A model generated the notes under the pieces. The model was not told where the DNA came from and ran no database searches. It worked only from the letters and a program-made list of their open reading frames with translations. Positions 55,946-63,539 of a stretch of 64,000 nt of DNA are shown here, one piece after another (within the stretch, counting starts at the first letter, position 1; each line of letters starts with the position of its first letter). The translations under genes were made by a program, and so were the position numbers. The stretch covers positions 62,001-126,000 of the forward strand of contig NZ_VSRY01000152.1 in assembly GCF_008271805.1 (NCBI RefSeq), written 5' to 3'. The DNA is from Streptomyces sp. TRM49041. GTDB taxonomy: Bacteria > Actinomycetota > Actinomycetes > Streptomycetales > Streptomycetaceae.

Positions 55946-57237
55946 CCGGCCAACTCGTCCTGGGCGCGGTCGCGCTGGTCGTCGTCGCGTGGCTCGCGGC
56001 GTGTGCGGAGGCGGGCATCGCCCGGGTCTCCAGCTTCCGCGCCGCCGAGGCGCTACGGTCCGGGCGGCGCGGCGCCGTCAGACTCGTCCAGGTCGCCTCC
56101 GACCCCACCCGGTACCTGAACGTGGCGCTGCTGGTGCGGGTCGCCTGCGAGATGGCCGCCGGGGTGCTCGTCACCTACGTCTGCCTGGAGGAGTTCGAGG
56201 AGACGTGGAGCGCCCTGGTCGTCGCGATCGGCGTGATGGTGCTCGTCTCGTACGTCGCCGTCGGCGTCTCGCCCCGCACCATCGGCCGCCAGCACCCGCT
56301 GAACACCGCCACGGCCGCCGCCTACGCACTGCTGCCGCTGGCCCGCGTCATGGGCCCCGTCCCCCAGCTGCTCATCCTCATCGGTAACGCGCTCACGCCC
56401 GGCAAGGGCTTCCGCAAGGGCCCGTTCGCCTCCGAGGCCGAGCTGCGCGCCATGGTCGACCTGGCCGAGCAGGAGTCCCTCATCGAGGACGAGGAGCGCC
56501 GTATGGTGCACTCCGTCTTCGAGCTGGGCGACACCCTGGTCCGCGAGGTGATGGTGCCGCGTACGGACCTGGTGTCGATCGAGCGGTTCAAGACCGTCCG
56601 GCAGGCGCTGACGCTGGCCCTCCGCTCCGGTTTCTCGCGCATCCCCGTGACCGGGGAGAACGAGGACGACGTCGTCGGCATCGTCTATCTGAAGGACCTG
56701 GTCCGCAAGACGCACATCAACCGGGAGGCGGAGGCCGACCTGGTCTCCACCGCCATGCGGGCCGCGACGTTCGTCCCGGACACCAAGAACGCCGGCGACC
56801 TGCTGCGTGAGATGCAGCAGGAGCGCAACCACTGCGCGGTCGTGATCGACGAGTACGGAGGCACGGCCGGCATCGTCACCATCGAGGACATCCTGGAGGA
56901 GATCGTCGGCGAGATCACCGACGAGTACGACCGGGAGCTGCCGCCCGTGGAGGAGCTCGGCGACGGCCGCTACCGGGTGACCGCCCGCCTCGACATCGGC
57001 GACCTGGGCGAACTCTTCGGGCTCGACGCGTACGACGACGAGGACGTCGAGACGGTCGGCGGACTCCTCGCCAAGGCGCTCGGCCGCGTGCCGATCGCGG
57101 GGGCGACGGCGGTGGTCGACCTGCCGGACGGGCGGGCACTGCGGCTGACGGCCGAGTCCCCGGCCGGCCGCCGCAACAAGATCGTCACGGTGCTCGCGGA
57201 GCCGGTACCCGTGAAGCCCGAGGACGAGGCGGCGTGA
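55942..57237 (+). CDS. CorC/HlyC-type hemolysin-like membrane protein with CBS domains
   Basis: The 431 aa protein has a CNNM/DUF21 membrane domain at 1-180 (three or four helices), two CBS domains at about 205-325 (VPRTDLVSIERFKTVRQAL, FVIDEYGGTAGIVTIEDILEEIVGEI-type segment), and a CorC_HlyC domain at 340-425. Members move magnesium or cobalt ions. It is read from an ATG overlapping the ybeY stop, and its own stop overlaps the next start, giving a run of coupled genes with phoH and ybeY. Confidence 0.92.
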   Translation: MTGQLVLGAVALVVVAWLAACAEAGIARVSSFRAAEALRSGRRGAVRLVQVASDPTRYLNVALLVRVACEMAAGVLVTYVCLEEFEETWSALVVAIGVMVLVSYVAVGVSPRTIGRQHPLNTATAAAYALLPLARVMGPVPQLLILIGNALTPGKGFRKGPFASEAELRAMVDLAEQESLIEDEERRMVHSVFELGDTLVREVMVPRTDLVSIERFKTVRQALTLALRSGFSRIPVTGENEDDVVGIVYLKDLVRKTHINREAEADLVSTAMRAATFVPDTKNAGDLLREMQQERNHCAVVIDEYGGTAGIVTIEDILEEIVGEITDEYDRELPPVEELGDGRYRVTARLDIGDLGELFGLDAYDDEDVETVGGLLAKALGRVPIAGATAVVDLPDGRALRLTAESPAGRRNKIVTVLAEPVPVKPEDEAA

Positions 57238-57599
57238 AGGCGATGAACCCCGAGCGGCTGAGGGCGTTCTGCCTGGAGTTCAACGCGGCGGTGGAGGACT
57301 TCCCGTTCGGCCCGGAGACCTCTGTCTTCAAGGTCGCCGGGAAGATGTTCGCCCTCAGCGCGCTCGACGGGCGCCCCCTGACGGTCAACCTCAAATGCGA
57401 GCCGGAGATCGCCGTCCGGCTGCGCGCCGAACACCCGGGACTGATCGTTCCCGGCTACCACATGAACAAGCGGCACTGGAACACCGTCACGGTCACCGGC
57501 CTCCCCGAGGCGCTGGTCCGCGAACTCGTCGAGGACTCCTACGACCTGGTGGTCGCCGGACTGCCCAAGGCGGAGCGGCTACGGCTGGACCGGCCGTAG
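57234..57599 (+). CDS. MmcQ/YjbR-family protein
   Basis: The 121 aa protein has the CyaY-like fold pattern of the YjbR family: VEDFPFGPETSVFKVAGKMFAL, NLKCEPEIAVRLRAEHPG, then VPGYHMNKRHWNTVTV and LVEDSYDLVVAGL. It probably binds DNA or a small ligand; the function is not settled. The GTG overlaps the stop of the preceding CBS gene (GTGA). Confidence 0.9.
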   Translation: MKAMNPERLRAFCLEFNAAVEDFPFGPETSVFKVAGKMFALSALDGRPLTVNLKCEPEIAVRLRAEHPGLIVPGYHMNKRHWNTVTVTGLPEALVRELVEDSYDLVVAGLPKAERLRLDRP

Positions 57600-57704
57600 A
57601 AAGCGCTGTCGACGTCACCGGGTATCCTCGGCGCGACCACTCAGGTCGGGGAGGGGGGAACTGAACTCCCCACGTTTCCTTTCTTCATGGGGAGTCGTAC
57701 GTTC

Positions 57705-58451
57705 ATGAGAATTCGTATGCGTCGTGGCGCGGCCGTCGCGCTCACCGTGTCCGCGCTGGTCTTCACCGCCGCCTGCGGTGGCTCGGCCGAGGACAAGTCC
57801 GCGGGCGCCAAGCAGAAGACCGGTGAGAGCGGCAGCGCCGAGCAGAAGCCCGAGGAGAAGCCGGCCGCGGGCCCGCTGACCGCGGCACAGATGAAGGCCG
57901 GCATCCTGGAGGTCTCCGACCTGCCGTCCGGCTGGAAGGTGAAGAGGGTCCCCGACTCCAACGACGTGGCGAAGGCGGACAAGGCCAAGTGCCAGCCGCT
58001 CGCCACGCTGCTGTCCGACAAGGTCGAGGGCGCGACGGAAGGCGCAGACGTCGAGTTCAGCAAGGGGGTGGGCTCCGGGGAGTCCGCCATGCTCGCCCAG
58101 CAGATCTTCACGTACGACGACACGGCCTCCGCCACGGACTTCCTGAAGAGCATCGCGACCGCCGTCGACGCATGCCCGACCTTCACGTTCACGCAGGACG
58201 GCGACAAGGTCGAGATGAAGGCGGAGAAGCTGACCGTCGCGCAGGTGGGCGAGGAGTCCGTCGGTCTGCGGCTGACCCTCGACATCCCGGAACTCAACGC
58301 GAAGGTGGAGTCCGACCTGCTGATCGCACGCCAGGCCACGGGTGTGATGCGGCTCGCCTACGTCCCGATGGCCGAGAAGCCGGACCACGCCCCCTTCGAC
58401 GACCTGGCCAAGCGGGGCGGCGACAAGTTCGTCAAGGGCGCGCAGAGCTGA
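57705..58451 (+). CDS. Secreted lipoprotein of unknown function
   Basis: The 248 aa protein has a short basic start (MRIRMRRGA), a hydrophobic stretch and the lipobox FTAAC, so the mature protein starts at a lipid-modified Cys. A Lys/Glu/Ala-rich linker follows and then a compact domain of about 180 residues with two cysteines (KCQPLATLL and DACPTFTF) that could form a disulfide. The ATG at 57705 is used. An inverted repeat ACTCCCCA/TGGGGAGT (57665-57695) spans the upstream ATG at 57687. Confidence 0.8.
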   Translation: MRIRMRRGAAVALTVSALVFTAACGGSAEDKSAGAKQKTGESGSAEQKPEEKPAAGPLTAAQMKAGILEVSDLPSGWKVKRVPDSNDVAKADKAKCQPLATLLSDKVEGATEGADVEFSKGVGSGESAMLAQQIFTYDDTASATDFLKSIATAVDACPTFTFTQDGDKVEMKAEKLTVAQVGEESVGLRLTLDIPELNAKVESDLLIARQATGVMRLAYVPMAEKPDHAPFDDLAKRGGDKFVKGAQS

Positions 58452-58509
58452 CCCTCTGAACGCCCGGGGCGGCCGGGGGAGACCCCGGCCGCCGACCTAT
58501 GCTCGGGTC

Positions 58510-58866
58510 ATGACGCAGAGCACCGACCTCGCCCCCGAGGACCGCAAGATCATCACGCTGGCGCGCAGCGCCCGGGCCCGCAACGGCGTGCCGGAGGGCG
58601 CGGCGGTACGGGACGAGACCGGCCGTACATACGTCGCCGGGACCGTCGCCCTGGAGTCGCTGAAGCTCAGCGCCCTGCAGACCGCCGTGGCGATGGCCGT
58701 GGCCAGCGGCGCGAAGTCGCTGGAGGCGGCGGCGGTCGTCTCGGAGGCGGAGGCCGTCGGCGACGCGGACCGCGCCGCCGTCCGCGACCTGGGCGGAGCC
58801 GGCACACCGGTCCTGCTGGCGGGGCCTGACGCGGTGCTGCGCGCCACGGTACCTGCGGGCAGCTGA
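58510..58866 (+). CDS. Cytidine-deaminase-like protein without zinc ligands
   Basis: The 118 aa protein has the length and strand-helix order of small cytidine deaminases, with LARSARARNGVPEGAAVRDETGRTYVAGTVALESLKLSALQ in place of the substrate and HAE regions. The HAE/CAE and PCxxC zinc motifs are absent, as is any cysteine; LESLKLSALQ occupies the catalytic position. It is therefore probably not an active deaminase. It sits 68 bases before era, where actinobacteria often keep this gene. The ATG at 58510 is clear. Confidence 0.8.
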   Translation: MTQSTDLAPEDRKIITLARSARARNGVPEGAAVRDETGRTYVAGTVALESLKLSALQTAVAMAVASGAKSLEAAAVVSEAEAVGDADRAAVRDLGGAGTPVLLAGPDAVLRATVPAGS

Positions 58867-58934
58867 CGGCCTCTTGAGGCCGCCTCGCCCCTGTGCGGTT
58901 CGTGGGGGTCCGTGGATCAGGGAGAATGGCCCCC

Positions 58935-59876
58935 ATGAGCGTTCGTACACCTGAAACCGAAGCGACCCACCGGTCGGGCTTCGCCTGCTTCGTCGGCCGG
59001 CCCAACGCGGGCAAGTCCACCCTCACGAACGCTCTGGTCGGACAGAAGGTGGCCATCACCTCCAACCGTCCCCAGACCACCCGGCACACCGTGCGGGGCA
59101 TCGTGCACCGGCCGGACGCGCAGCTCGTGCTGGTCGACACGCCGGGGCTGCACAAGCCGCGCACGCTGCTCGGCGAGCGGCTGAACGACGTCGTACGGAC
59201 GACGTGGGCAGAGGTCGACGTGATCGGCTTCTGTCTGCCCGCCGACCAGAAGGTGGGGCCGGGTGACCGGTTCATCGCCAAGGAGCTGGCGGGGATCAAG
59301 AAGACCCCGAAGGTCGCGATCGTCACCAAGACGGACCTCGTCGACTCCAAGACGCTCGCCGAGCAGCTCATCGCGATCGACCAGCTCGGCAAGGAGCTGG
59401 GCCTGGAGTGGGCCGAGATCGTCCCGGTGTCGGCCGTGGGCGACAAGCAGGTGCAGCTGGTAGCCGACCTGCTGGTCCCGCTGCTTCCGGAGGGCCCGCC
59501 GCTCTATCCCGAGGGCGATCTGACGGACGAGCCCGAGCAGGTCATGGTGGCCGAGCTGATCCGCGAGGCCGCGCTCGAAGGCGTACGGGACGAGCTGCCG
59601 CACTCCATCGCGGTGGTCGTCGAGGAGATGCTGCCGCGCGAGGACCGCCCGGCGGACCGGCCGCTGCTGGACATCCACGCCAACGTCTACATCGAGCGCC
59701 CCAGCCAGAAGGGCATCATCATCGGCCCCAAGGGCAAGCGCCTGAAGGAGGTCGGCATCAAGTCCCGCAAGCACATCGAGGCCCTGCTGGGCACGCCGGT
59801 CTTCCTGGATCTCCATGTGAAGGTCGCCAAGGACTGGCAGCGCGACCCGAAGCAGCTGCGCAAGCTCGGGTTCTGA
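58935..59876 (+). CDS. era: GTPase Era
   Basis: This 313 aa GTPase binds 16S rRNA and assists 30S assembly. It has P-loop GRPNAGKSTLTNAL near residue 19, switch TRHTVRG, DTPGLHKP, TKTD, and the KH domain with IIIGPKGKRLKEVGIKSR near 260. The ATG at 58935 (MSVRTPE) is preferred. It ends beside a 22 bp repeat array and is convergent with the protease-inhibitor gene. Confidence 0.97.
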   Translation: MSVRTPETEATHRSGFACFVGRPNAGKSTLTNALVGQKVAITSNRPQTTRHTVRGIVHRPDAQLVLVDTPGLHKPRTLLGERLNDVVRTTWAEVDVIGFCLPADQKVGPGDRFIAKELAGIKKTPKVAIVTKTDLVDSKTLAEQLIAIDQLGKELGLEWAEIVPVSAVGDKQVQLVADLLVPLLPEGPPLYPEGDLTDEPEQVMVAELIREAALEGVRDELPHSIAVVVEEMLPREDRPADRPLLDIHANVYIERPSQKGIIIGPKGKRLKEVGIKSRKHIEALLGTPVFLDLHVKVAKDWQRDPKQLRKLGF

Positions 59877-59881
59877 GGGCG

Positions 59882-59969
59882 GCGCGCCGAAGCCCCCTCA
59901 CGCGCGCGCCGAAGCCCCCTCACGCGCGCGCCGAAGCCCCCTCACGCGCGCGCCGAAGCCCCCTCACGC
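59882..59969. repeat. Four 22 bp tandem repeats after era
   Basis: The 22-base unit GCGCGCCGAAGCCCCCTCAC plus GC is repeated four times, from six bases after the era stop into the last codons of the convergent inhibitor gene. Confidence 0.9.
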
Positions 59970-60236
59970 GCCCTCCCGCAGCACCCGGGAGATCAGCTCC
60001 CGCTGCGCCGCAGTCAGGTGCGGTTCCGCGCAGTACGCCGTCCGGCCGTCGATCGTGATCTCGTAACTGAAGCCGTCCGGCACCCCCACCGGGGGTGCCA
60101 CCCCGGCCTCGGCCAGGGCCGTCTCCGCCAGGCTGTGCCATGTGCCGGCGTCGGGCCGGGCGGAGGTGTCCACCTCCGCCCGGCGCTCGATGCCCGCGAA
60201 GCCGCCTGTGCGCCGCACCTCGATCCGCATGGACAC
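59964..60236 (-). CDS. Emfourin-like protease inhibitor
   Basis: The 90 aa protein has MRIEVRRTGGFAGIERRAEV at its start and the later IDGRTAYCAEPHLT, which matches the pattern I know for emfourin, the inhibitor of protealysin-like M4 peptidases. It lies three bases after the stop of the M4 protease gene on the same strand, the arrangement seen in protealysin operons. There is no signal peptide, in keeping with an inhibitor that protects the cell from its own enzyme. Confidence 0.8.
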   Translation of the reverse strand: MSMRIEVRRTGGFAGIERRAEVDTSARPDAGTWHSLAETALAEAGVAPPVGVPDGFSYEITIDGRTAYCAEPHLTAAQRELISRVLREGA

Positions 60237-60239
60237 CGT

Positions 60240-61316
60240 CTACCCCCTGGTCGGCACCCCCACCGTCGACCACGCCTTGAGCACCGCCTCGTCCTCCGCG
60301 CCGCCCTCGCCGTACCGCTCGCGCGCCGCCGCGACCGTCAGCCGGGCGAACGCGGCGAAGTCGGCTGTCTCCTTGAGTCTGCCGCCCGTCAGCACGTCGT
60401 ACCAGATCTGTCCGGCGCGCTCCCAGGCGTGCCCGCCCAGCGCCGTGGCCAGCAGGTAGAAGGCGTGGTTGGGGATGCCCGAGTTGATGTGCACCCCGCC
60501 GTTGTCTCGGGCCGTCTCGACGTAGTCGTCCATCGTCGCCGGCTGCGGGTCCTTGCCGAGGACGTCGTCGTCGTACGCCGTCCCGGGCGCCTTCATGGAA
60601 CGCAGCGCCGTGCCCTCCACCTGGTCCGACAGCAGTCCCGCGCCGATCAGCCAGTCGGCCTGCCCGGCGGTCTGGCGCAGGGCGTACTGCTTGACGAGCG
60701 ACCCGAAGACGTCGGACATGGACTCGTTCAGCGCGCCTGGCTGGCTGAAGTACGCCAGGTTCGCCGCGTACTGCGTGACGCCGTGGGCCAGCTCGTGGCC
60801 GATCACGTCCACCGGGATCGTGAAGTCCAGGAAGATCTCGCCGTCCCCGTCGCCGAACACCATCCGCTCGCCGTTCCAGAAGGCGTTGCCGTAGTCCCGG
60901 TCGTAGTGGACGGTCGCGTCCAGCGGCAGCCCGCATCCGTCGACGGAGTCGTGGCCGTAGACGTCAAGGAAGAGGTCGAAGGTCGCGCCGAGGCCGGCGT
61001 AGGCGCGGTTGACGGTCGCGTCCCGGGTGGGCTCGTCGCCCTCGCCGCGGACCTTCTTGCCGGGCAGCCGGGTGGTCTGCTCTGCGTCGAAGACCGTACG
61101 GCGTGGCTCGCCCGTCGCCGCCGGCACGCCGCGGACGGCGGGACGGACGCCCGTGACCGTGGTCAGGCGGCGGGCGGTCCGGTTCGCCTCGTCCGCGACG
61201 AGGGTGCGGCGCGCCGCCTCGGCGATCGCGGGGTTCTCGGCCTGGGCCAGCCTGTCGAGGAGGTGGGGCGGGACGATCGTGCAGTACACGGAGGAAGGGC
61301 AGGAGAGTGCGGTCAT
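60240..61316 (-). CDS. M4-family metalloprotease, protealysin-like
   Basis: This 358 aa thermolysin-class zinc protease has HELAHGVTQ with the third ligand in NESMSDVFGSL, and the C-terminal GGVHINSGIPNHAFY with the catalytic His. The N-terminus lacks a signal peptide and carries the short protealysin-type propeptide signature CTIVPPHLLDRLA. Members of this group are often kept in the cell or released without classical secretion. The ATG at 61316 (MTALSCPSS) gives the expected propeptide length. It is divergent from leuA. Confidence 0.92.
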   Translation of the reverse strand: MTALSCPSSVYCTIVPPHLLDRLAQAENPAIAEAARRTLVADEANRTARRLTTVTGVRPAVRGVPAATGEPRRTVFDAEQTTRLPGKKVRGEGDEPTRDATVNRAYAGLGATFDLFLDVYGHDSVDGCGLPLDATVHYDRDYGNAFWNGERMVFGDGDGEIFLDFTIPVDVIGHELAHGVTQYAANLAYFSQPGALNESMSDVFGSLVKQYALRQTAGQADWLIGAGLLSDQVEGTALRSMKAPGTAYDDDVLGKDPQPATMDDYVETARDNGGVHINSGIPNHAFYLLATALGGHAWERAGQIWYDVLTGGRLKETADFAAFARLTVAAARERYGEGGAEDEAVLKAWSTVGVPTRG

Positions 61317-61395
61317 GCTTCGCAATGTGGCACTGAGTCACCCCGGTGTCACTGGAAGCGACAGAGATTGATGAAAAGGAGTGATAGGTCACTGT

Positions 61396-61426
61396 TTGCC
61401 TGTTACCGGCGAGAATCCCGCATACT
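61396..61426 (+). promoter_or_regulatory. Possible leuA promoter
   Basis: TTGCCT (61396-61401) and CATACT (61421-61426) are 19 bases apart. The leader ATG is about 50 bases further on. Confidence 0.4.
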
Positions 61427-61475
61427 GATACGGCACCTCCGCCTCCGCTGTCACTGGGCTACGCTGCTTCGCATC

Positions 61476-61523
61476 ATGCGTTTCGGGCTGCTTCTCCTTA
61501 GCTGCCGCGGCGAGGGCCTGTAG
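61476..61523 (+). CDS. Leader peptide of leuA (four consecutive Leu codons)
   Basis: This is a 15-residue peptide MRFGLLLLSCRGEGL, with leucine codons CTG CTT CTC CTT in a row and TAG as stop. Its 3' end (CCGCGGCGAGGG) can pair with CCCTC-C-CCGCGG downstream (about 61506-61550), giving a stem that a stalled ribosome would disturb. Leucine-rich leaders before actinobacterial leuA have been described by comparative analysis. It lies 85 bases before the leuA start. Confidence 0.8.
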   Translation: MRFGLLLLSCRGEGL

Positions 61524-61608
61524 TCGTAGGCCGACCCCCTCCCCGCGGAGTCTGGTGCTGCTTCGAAAAGTCGGCCGTCCCGTTGTCGGACCCGAGGAGC
61601 CCTACGCA

Positions 61609-63378
61609 ATGTCCCAGCCCGCCGCCCATCCCGTCGGCCGCCGCACCCCCGTGACCAACGCGACGCACCTGCAGAAGCCGTCCGGGATGCCCATCCACAA
61701 GTACGGCCCGTACGAGGCCGTCGACATCCCGGACCGCACCTGGCCCGACCGGCGGATCACCAAGGCGCCGCGGTGGCTGTCGACCGACCTGCGGGACGGT
61801 AACCAGGCGCTGATCGACCCGATGTCCCCGGCCCGCAAGCGCGAGATGTTCGACCTGCTGGTGCGCATGGGCTACAAGGAGATCGAGGTCGGCTTCCCGG
61901 CCTCCGGCGAGACGGACTTCGCGTTCGTCCGCTCGATCATCGAGGACGGCGCGATCCCCGAGGACGTGACGATCTCCGTACTGACCCAGGCCCGTGAGGA
62001 CCTGATCGAGCGGACCGTCGAGTCGCTGCGCGGTGCGCGCCGGGCGACGGTGCACATGTACAACGCGACGGCGCCGGTCTTCCGCCGGGTGGTCTTCCGC
62101 GGCTCCAAGGACGACATCAAGCAGATCGCCGTGGACGGCACGCGTCTGGTGATGGAGTACGCGGACAAGATCCTGGGCGACGAGACGGTCTTCGGCTACC
62201 AGTACAGCCCGGAGATCTTCACGGACACGGAGCTGGACTTCGCGCTGGAGGTCTGCGAGGGCGTCATGGACGTCTGGCAGCCCGAGGAGGGCCGCGAGAT
62301 CATCCTGAACCTGCCGGCGACGGTGGAGCGTTCGACGCCGTCCACGCACGCGGACCGGTTCGAGTGGATGTCGCGGAACCTGTCGCGGCGCGAGTTCGTG
62401 TGCCTGTCGGTCCATCCGCACAACGACCGGGGTACGGCGGTGGCGGCGGCCGAGCTGGCGGTCATGGCCGGTGCGGACCGTATCGAGGGCTGTCTGTTCG
62501 GGCAGGGTGAGCGCACGGGCAATGTCGACCTGGTCACGCTGGGTATGAACCTGTTCAGCCAGGGCGTGGACCCGCAGATCGACTTCTCGCAGATCGACGA
62601 GATCCGCCGTACGTCGGAGTACTGCAACCAGATGGAGGTCCACCCGCGGCACCCGTACGCGGGCGATCTGGTCTACACGGCGTTCTCGGGTTCGCACCAG
62701 GACGCGATCAAGAAGGGCTTCGACGCGCTGGAGGCGGACGCGGCGGCGCAGGGCAGGACGGTCGACGAGATCGAGTGGGCCGTGCCGTACCTGCCGATCG
62801 ACCCCAAGGACGTGGGCCGTTCCTACGAGGCGGTCATCCGGGTCAACTCGCAGTCTGGCAAGGGCGGTATCGCGTACGTCCTGAAGAACGACCACAAGCT
62901 GGACCTGCCGCGGCGGATGCAGATCGAGTTCTCGAAGATCATCCAGGCGAAGACGGACGCCGAGGGCGGCGAGGTCACGCCGGGGGCGATCTGGTCGGTG
63001 TTCCAGGACGAGTACCTGCCCAACCCGGGCAACGCGTGGGGGCGTATCCAGCTGCGTTCCGGCCAGACCACCACCGACAAGGACGGCACTGACACGCTGA
63101 CCGTCGAGGCGGTCGTGGACGGCGTCGACACCGTGCTGACCGGTTCGGGCAACGGTCCCATCTCCGCGTTCGTCGACGCGCTGGCCCGGGTCGGGGTGGA
63201 CGCGCGCGTGCTGGACTACCAGGAGCACACGATGAGCGAGGGCGCTTCCGCGCAGGCCGCCTCGTACATCGAGTGCGCCATCGACGGCAAGGTGCTGTGG
63301 GGCATCGGCATCGACGCCAACACCACCCGCGCCTCGCTGAAGGCGGTCATCTCGGCGGTCAACCGCTCCGCGCGCTGA
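61609..63378 (+). CDS. leuA: 2-isopropylmalate synthase
   Basis: The committed step of leucine synthesis condenses acetyl-CoA with 2-ketoisovalerate. The 589 aa long-form enzyme has the catalytic STDLRDGNQALIDPM near residue 57 and the metal-binding VHPHNDRGTA near 268. The C-terminal LeuA regulatory domain (GSGNGPISAFVDALARVG) is where leucine normally inhibits. The ATG at 61609 (MSQPAAHP) has GAGGA upstream; longer frames run into the leader. Expression is likely controlled by the leader peptide upstream. Confidence 0.97.
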   Translation: MSQPAAHPVGRRTPVTNATHLQKPSGMPIHKYGPYEAVDIPDRTWPDRRITKAPRWLSTDLRDGNQALIDPMSPARKREMFDLLVRMGYKEIEVGFPASGETDFAFVRSIIEDGAIPEDVTISVLTQAREDLIERTVESLRGARRATVHMYNATAPVFRRVVFRGSKDDIKQIAVDGTRLVMEYADKILGDETVFGYQYSPEIFTDTELDFALEVCEGVMDVWQPEEGREIILNLPATVERSTPSTHADRFEWMSRNLSRREFVCLSVHPHNDRGTAVAAAELAVMAGADRIEGCLFGQGERTGNVDLVTLGMNLFSQGVDPQIDFSQIDEIRRTSEYCNQMEVHPRHPYAGDLVYTAFSGSHQDAIKKGFDALEADAAAQGRTVDEIEWAVPYLPIDPKDVGRSYEAVIRVNSQSGKGGIAYVLKNDHKLDLPRRMQIEFSKIIQAKTDAEGGEVTPGAIWSVFQDEYLPNPGNAWGRIQLRSGQTTTDKDGTDTLTVEAVVDGVDTVLTGSGNGPISAFVDALARVGVDARVLDYQEHTMSEGASAQAASYIECAIDGKVLWGIGIDANTTRASLKAVISAVNRSAR

Positions 63379-63399
63379 CCCGCCTCCGCTCCGGCGGGC

Positions 63400-63434
63400 C
63401 CGATCCCCGCCCACCCGCTGTGGGCGGGGATCGG
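63400..63434 (+). terminator. Terminator after leuA
   Basis: A perfect 15 bp stem CCGATCCCCGCCCAC / GTGGGCGGGGATCGG with a five-base loop lies 21 bases after the leuA stop. Confidence 0.9.
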
Positions 63435-63539
63435 CCATGTCCGTGGCGTTCTCCCGATGGGGTGCTGACGCCACATCATGGATGTGGCTAACATCACGTC
63501 AACGTCGGCAAAGGTGGCCGAGGCGTCTGGAGGTGCGAG

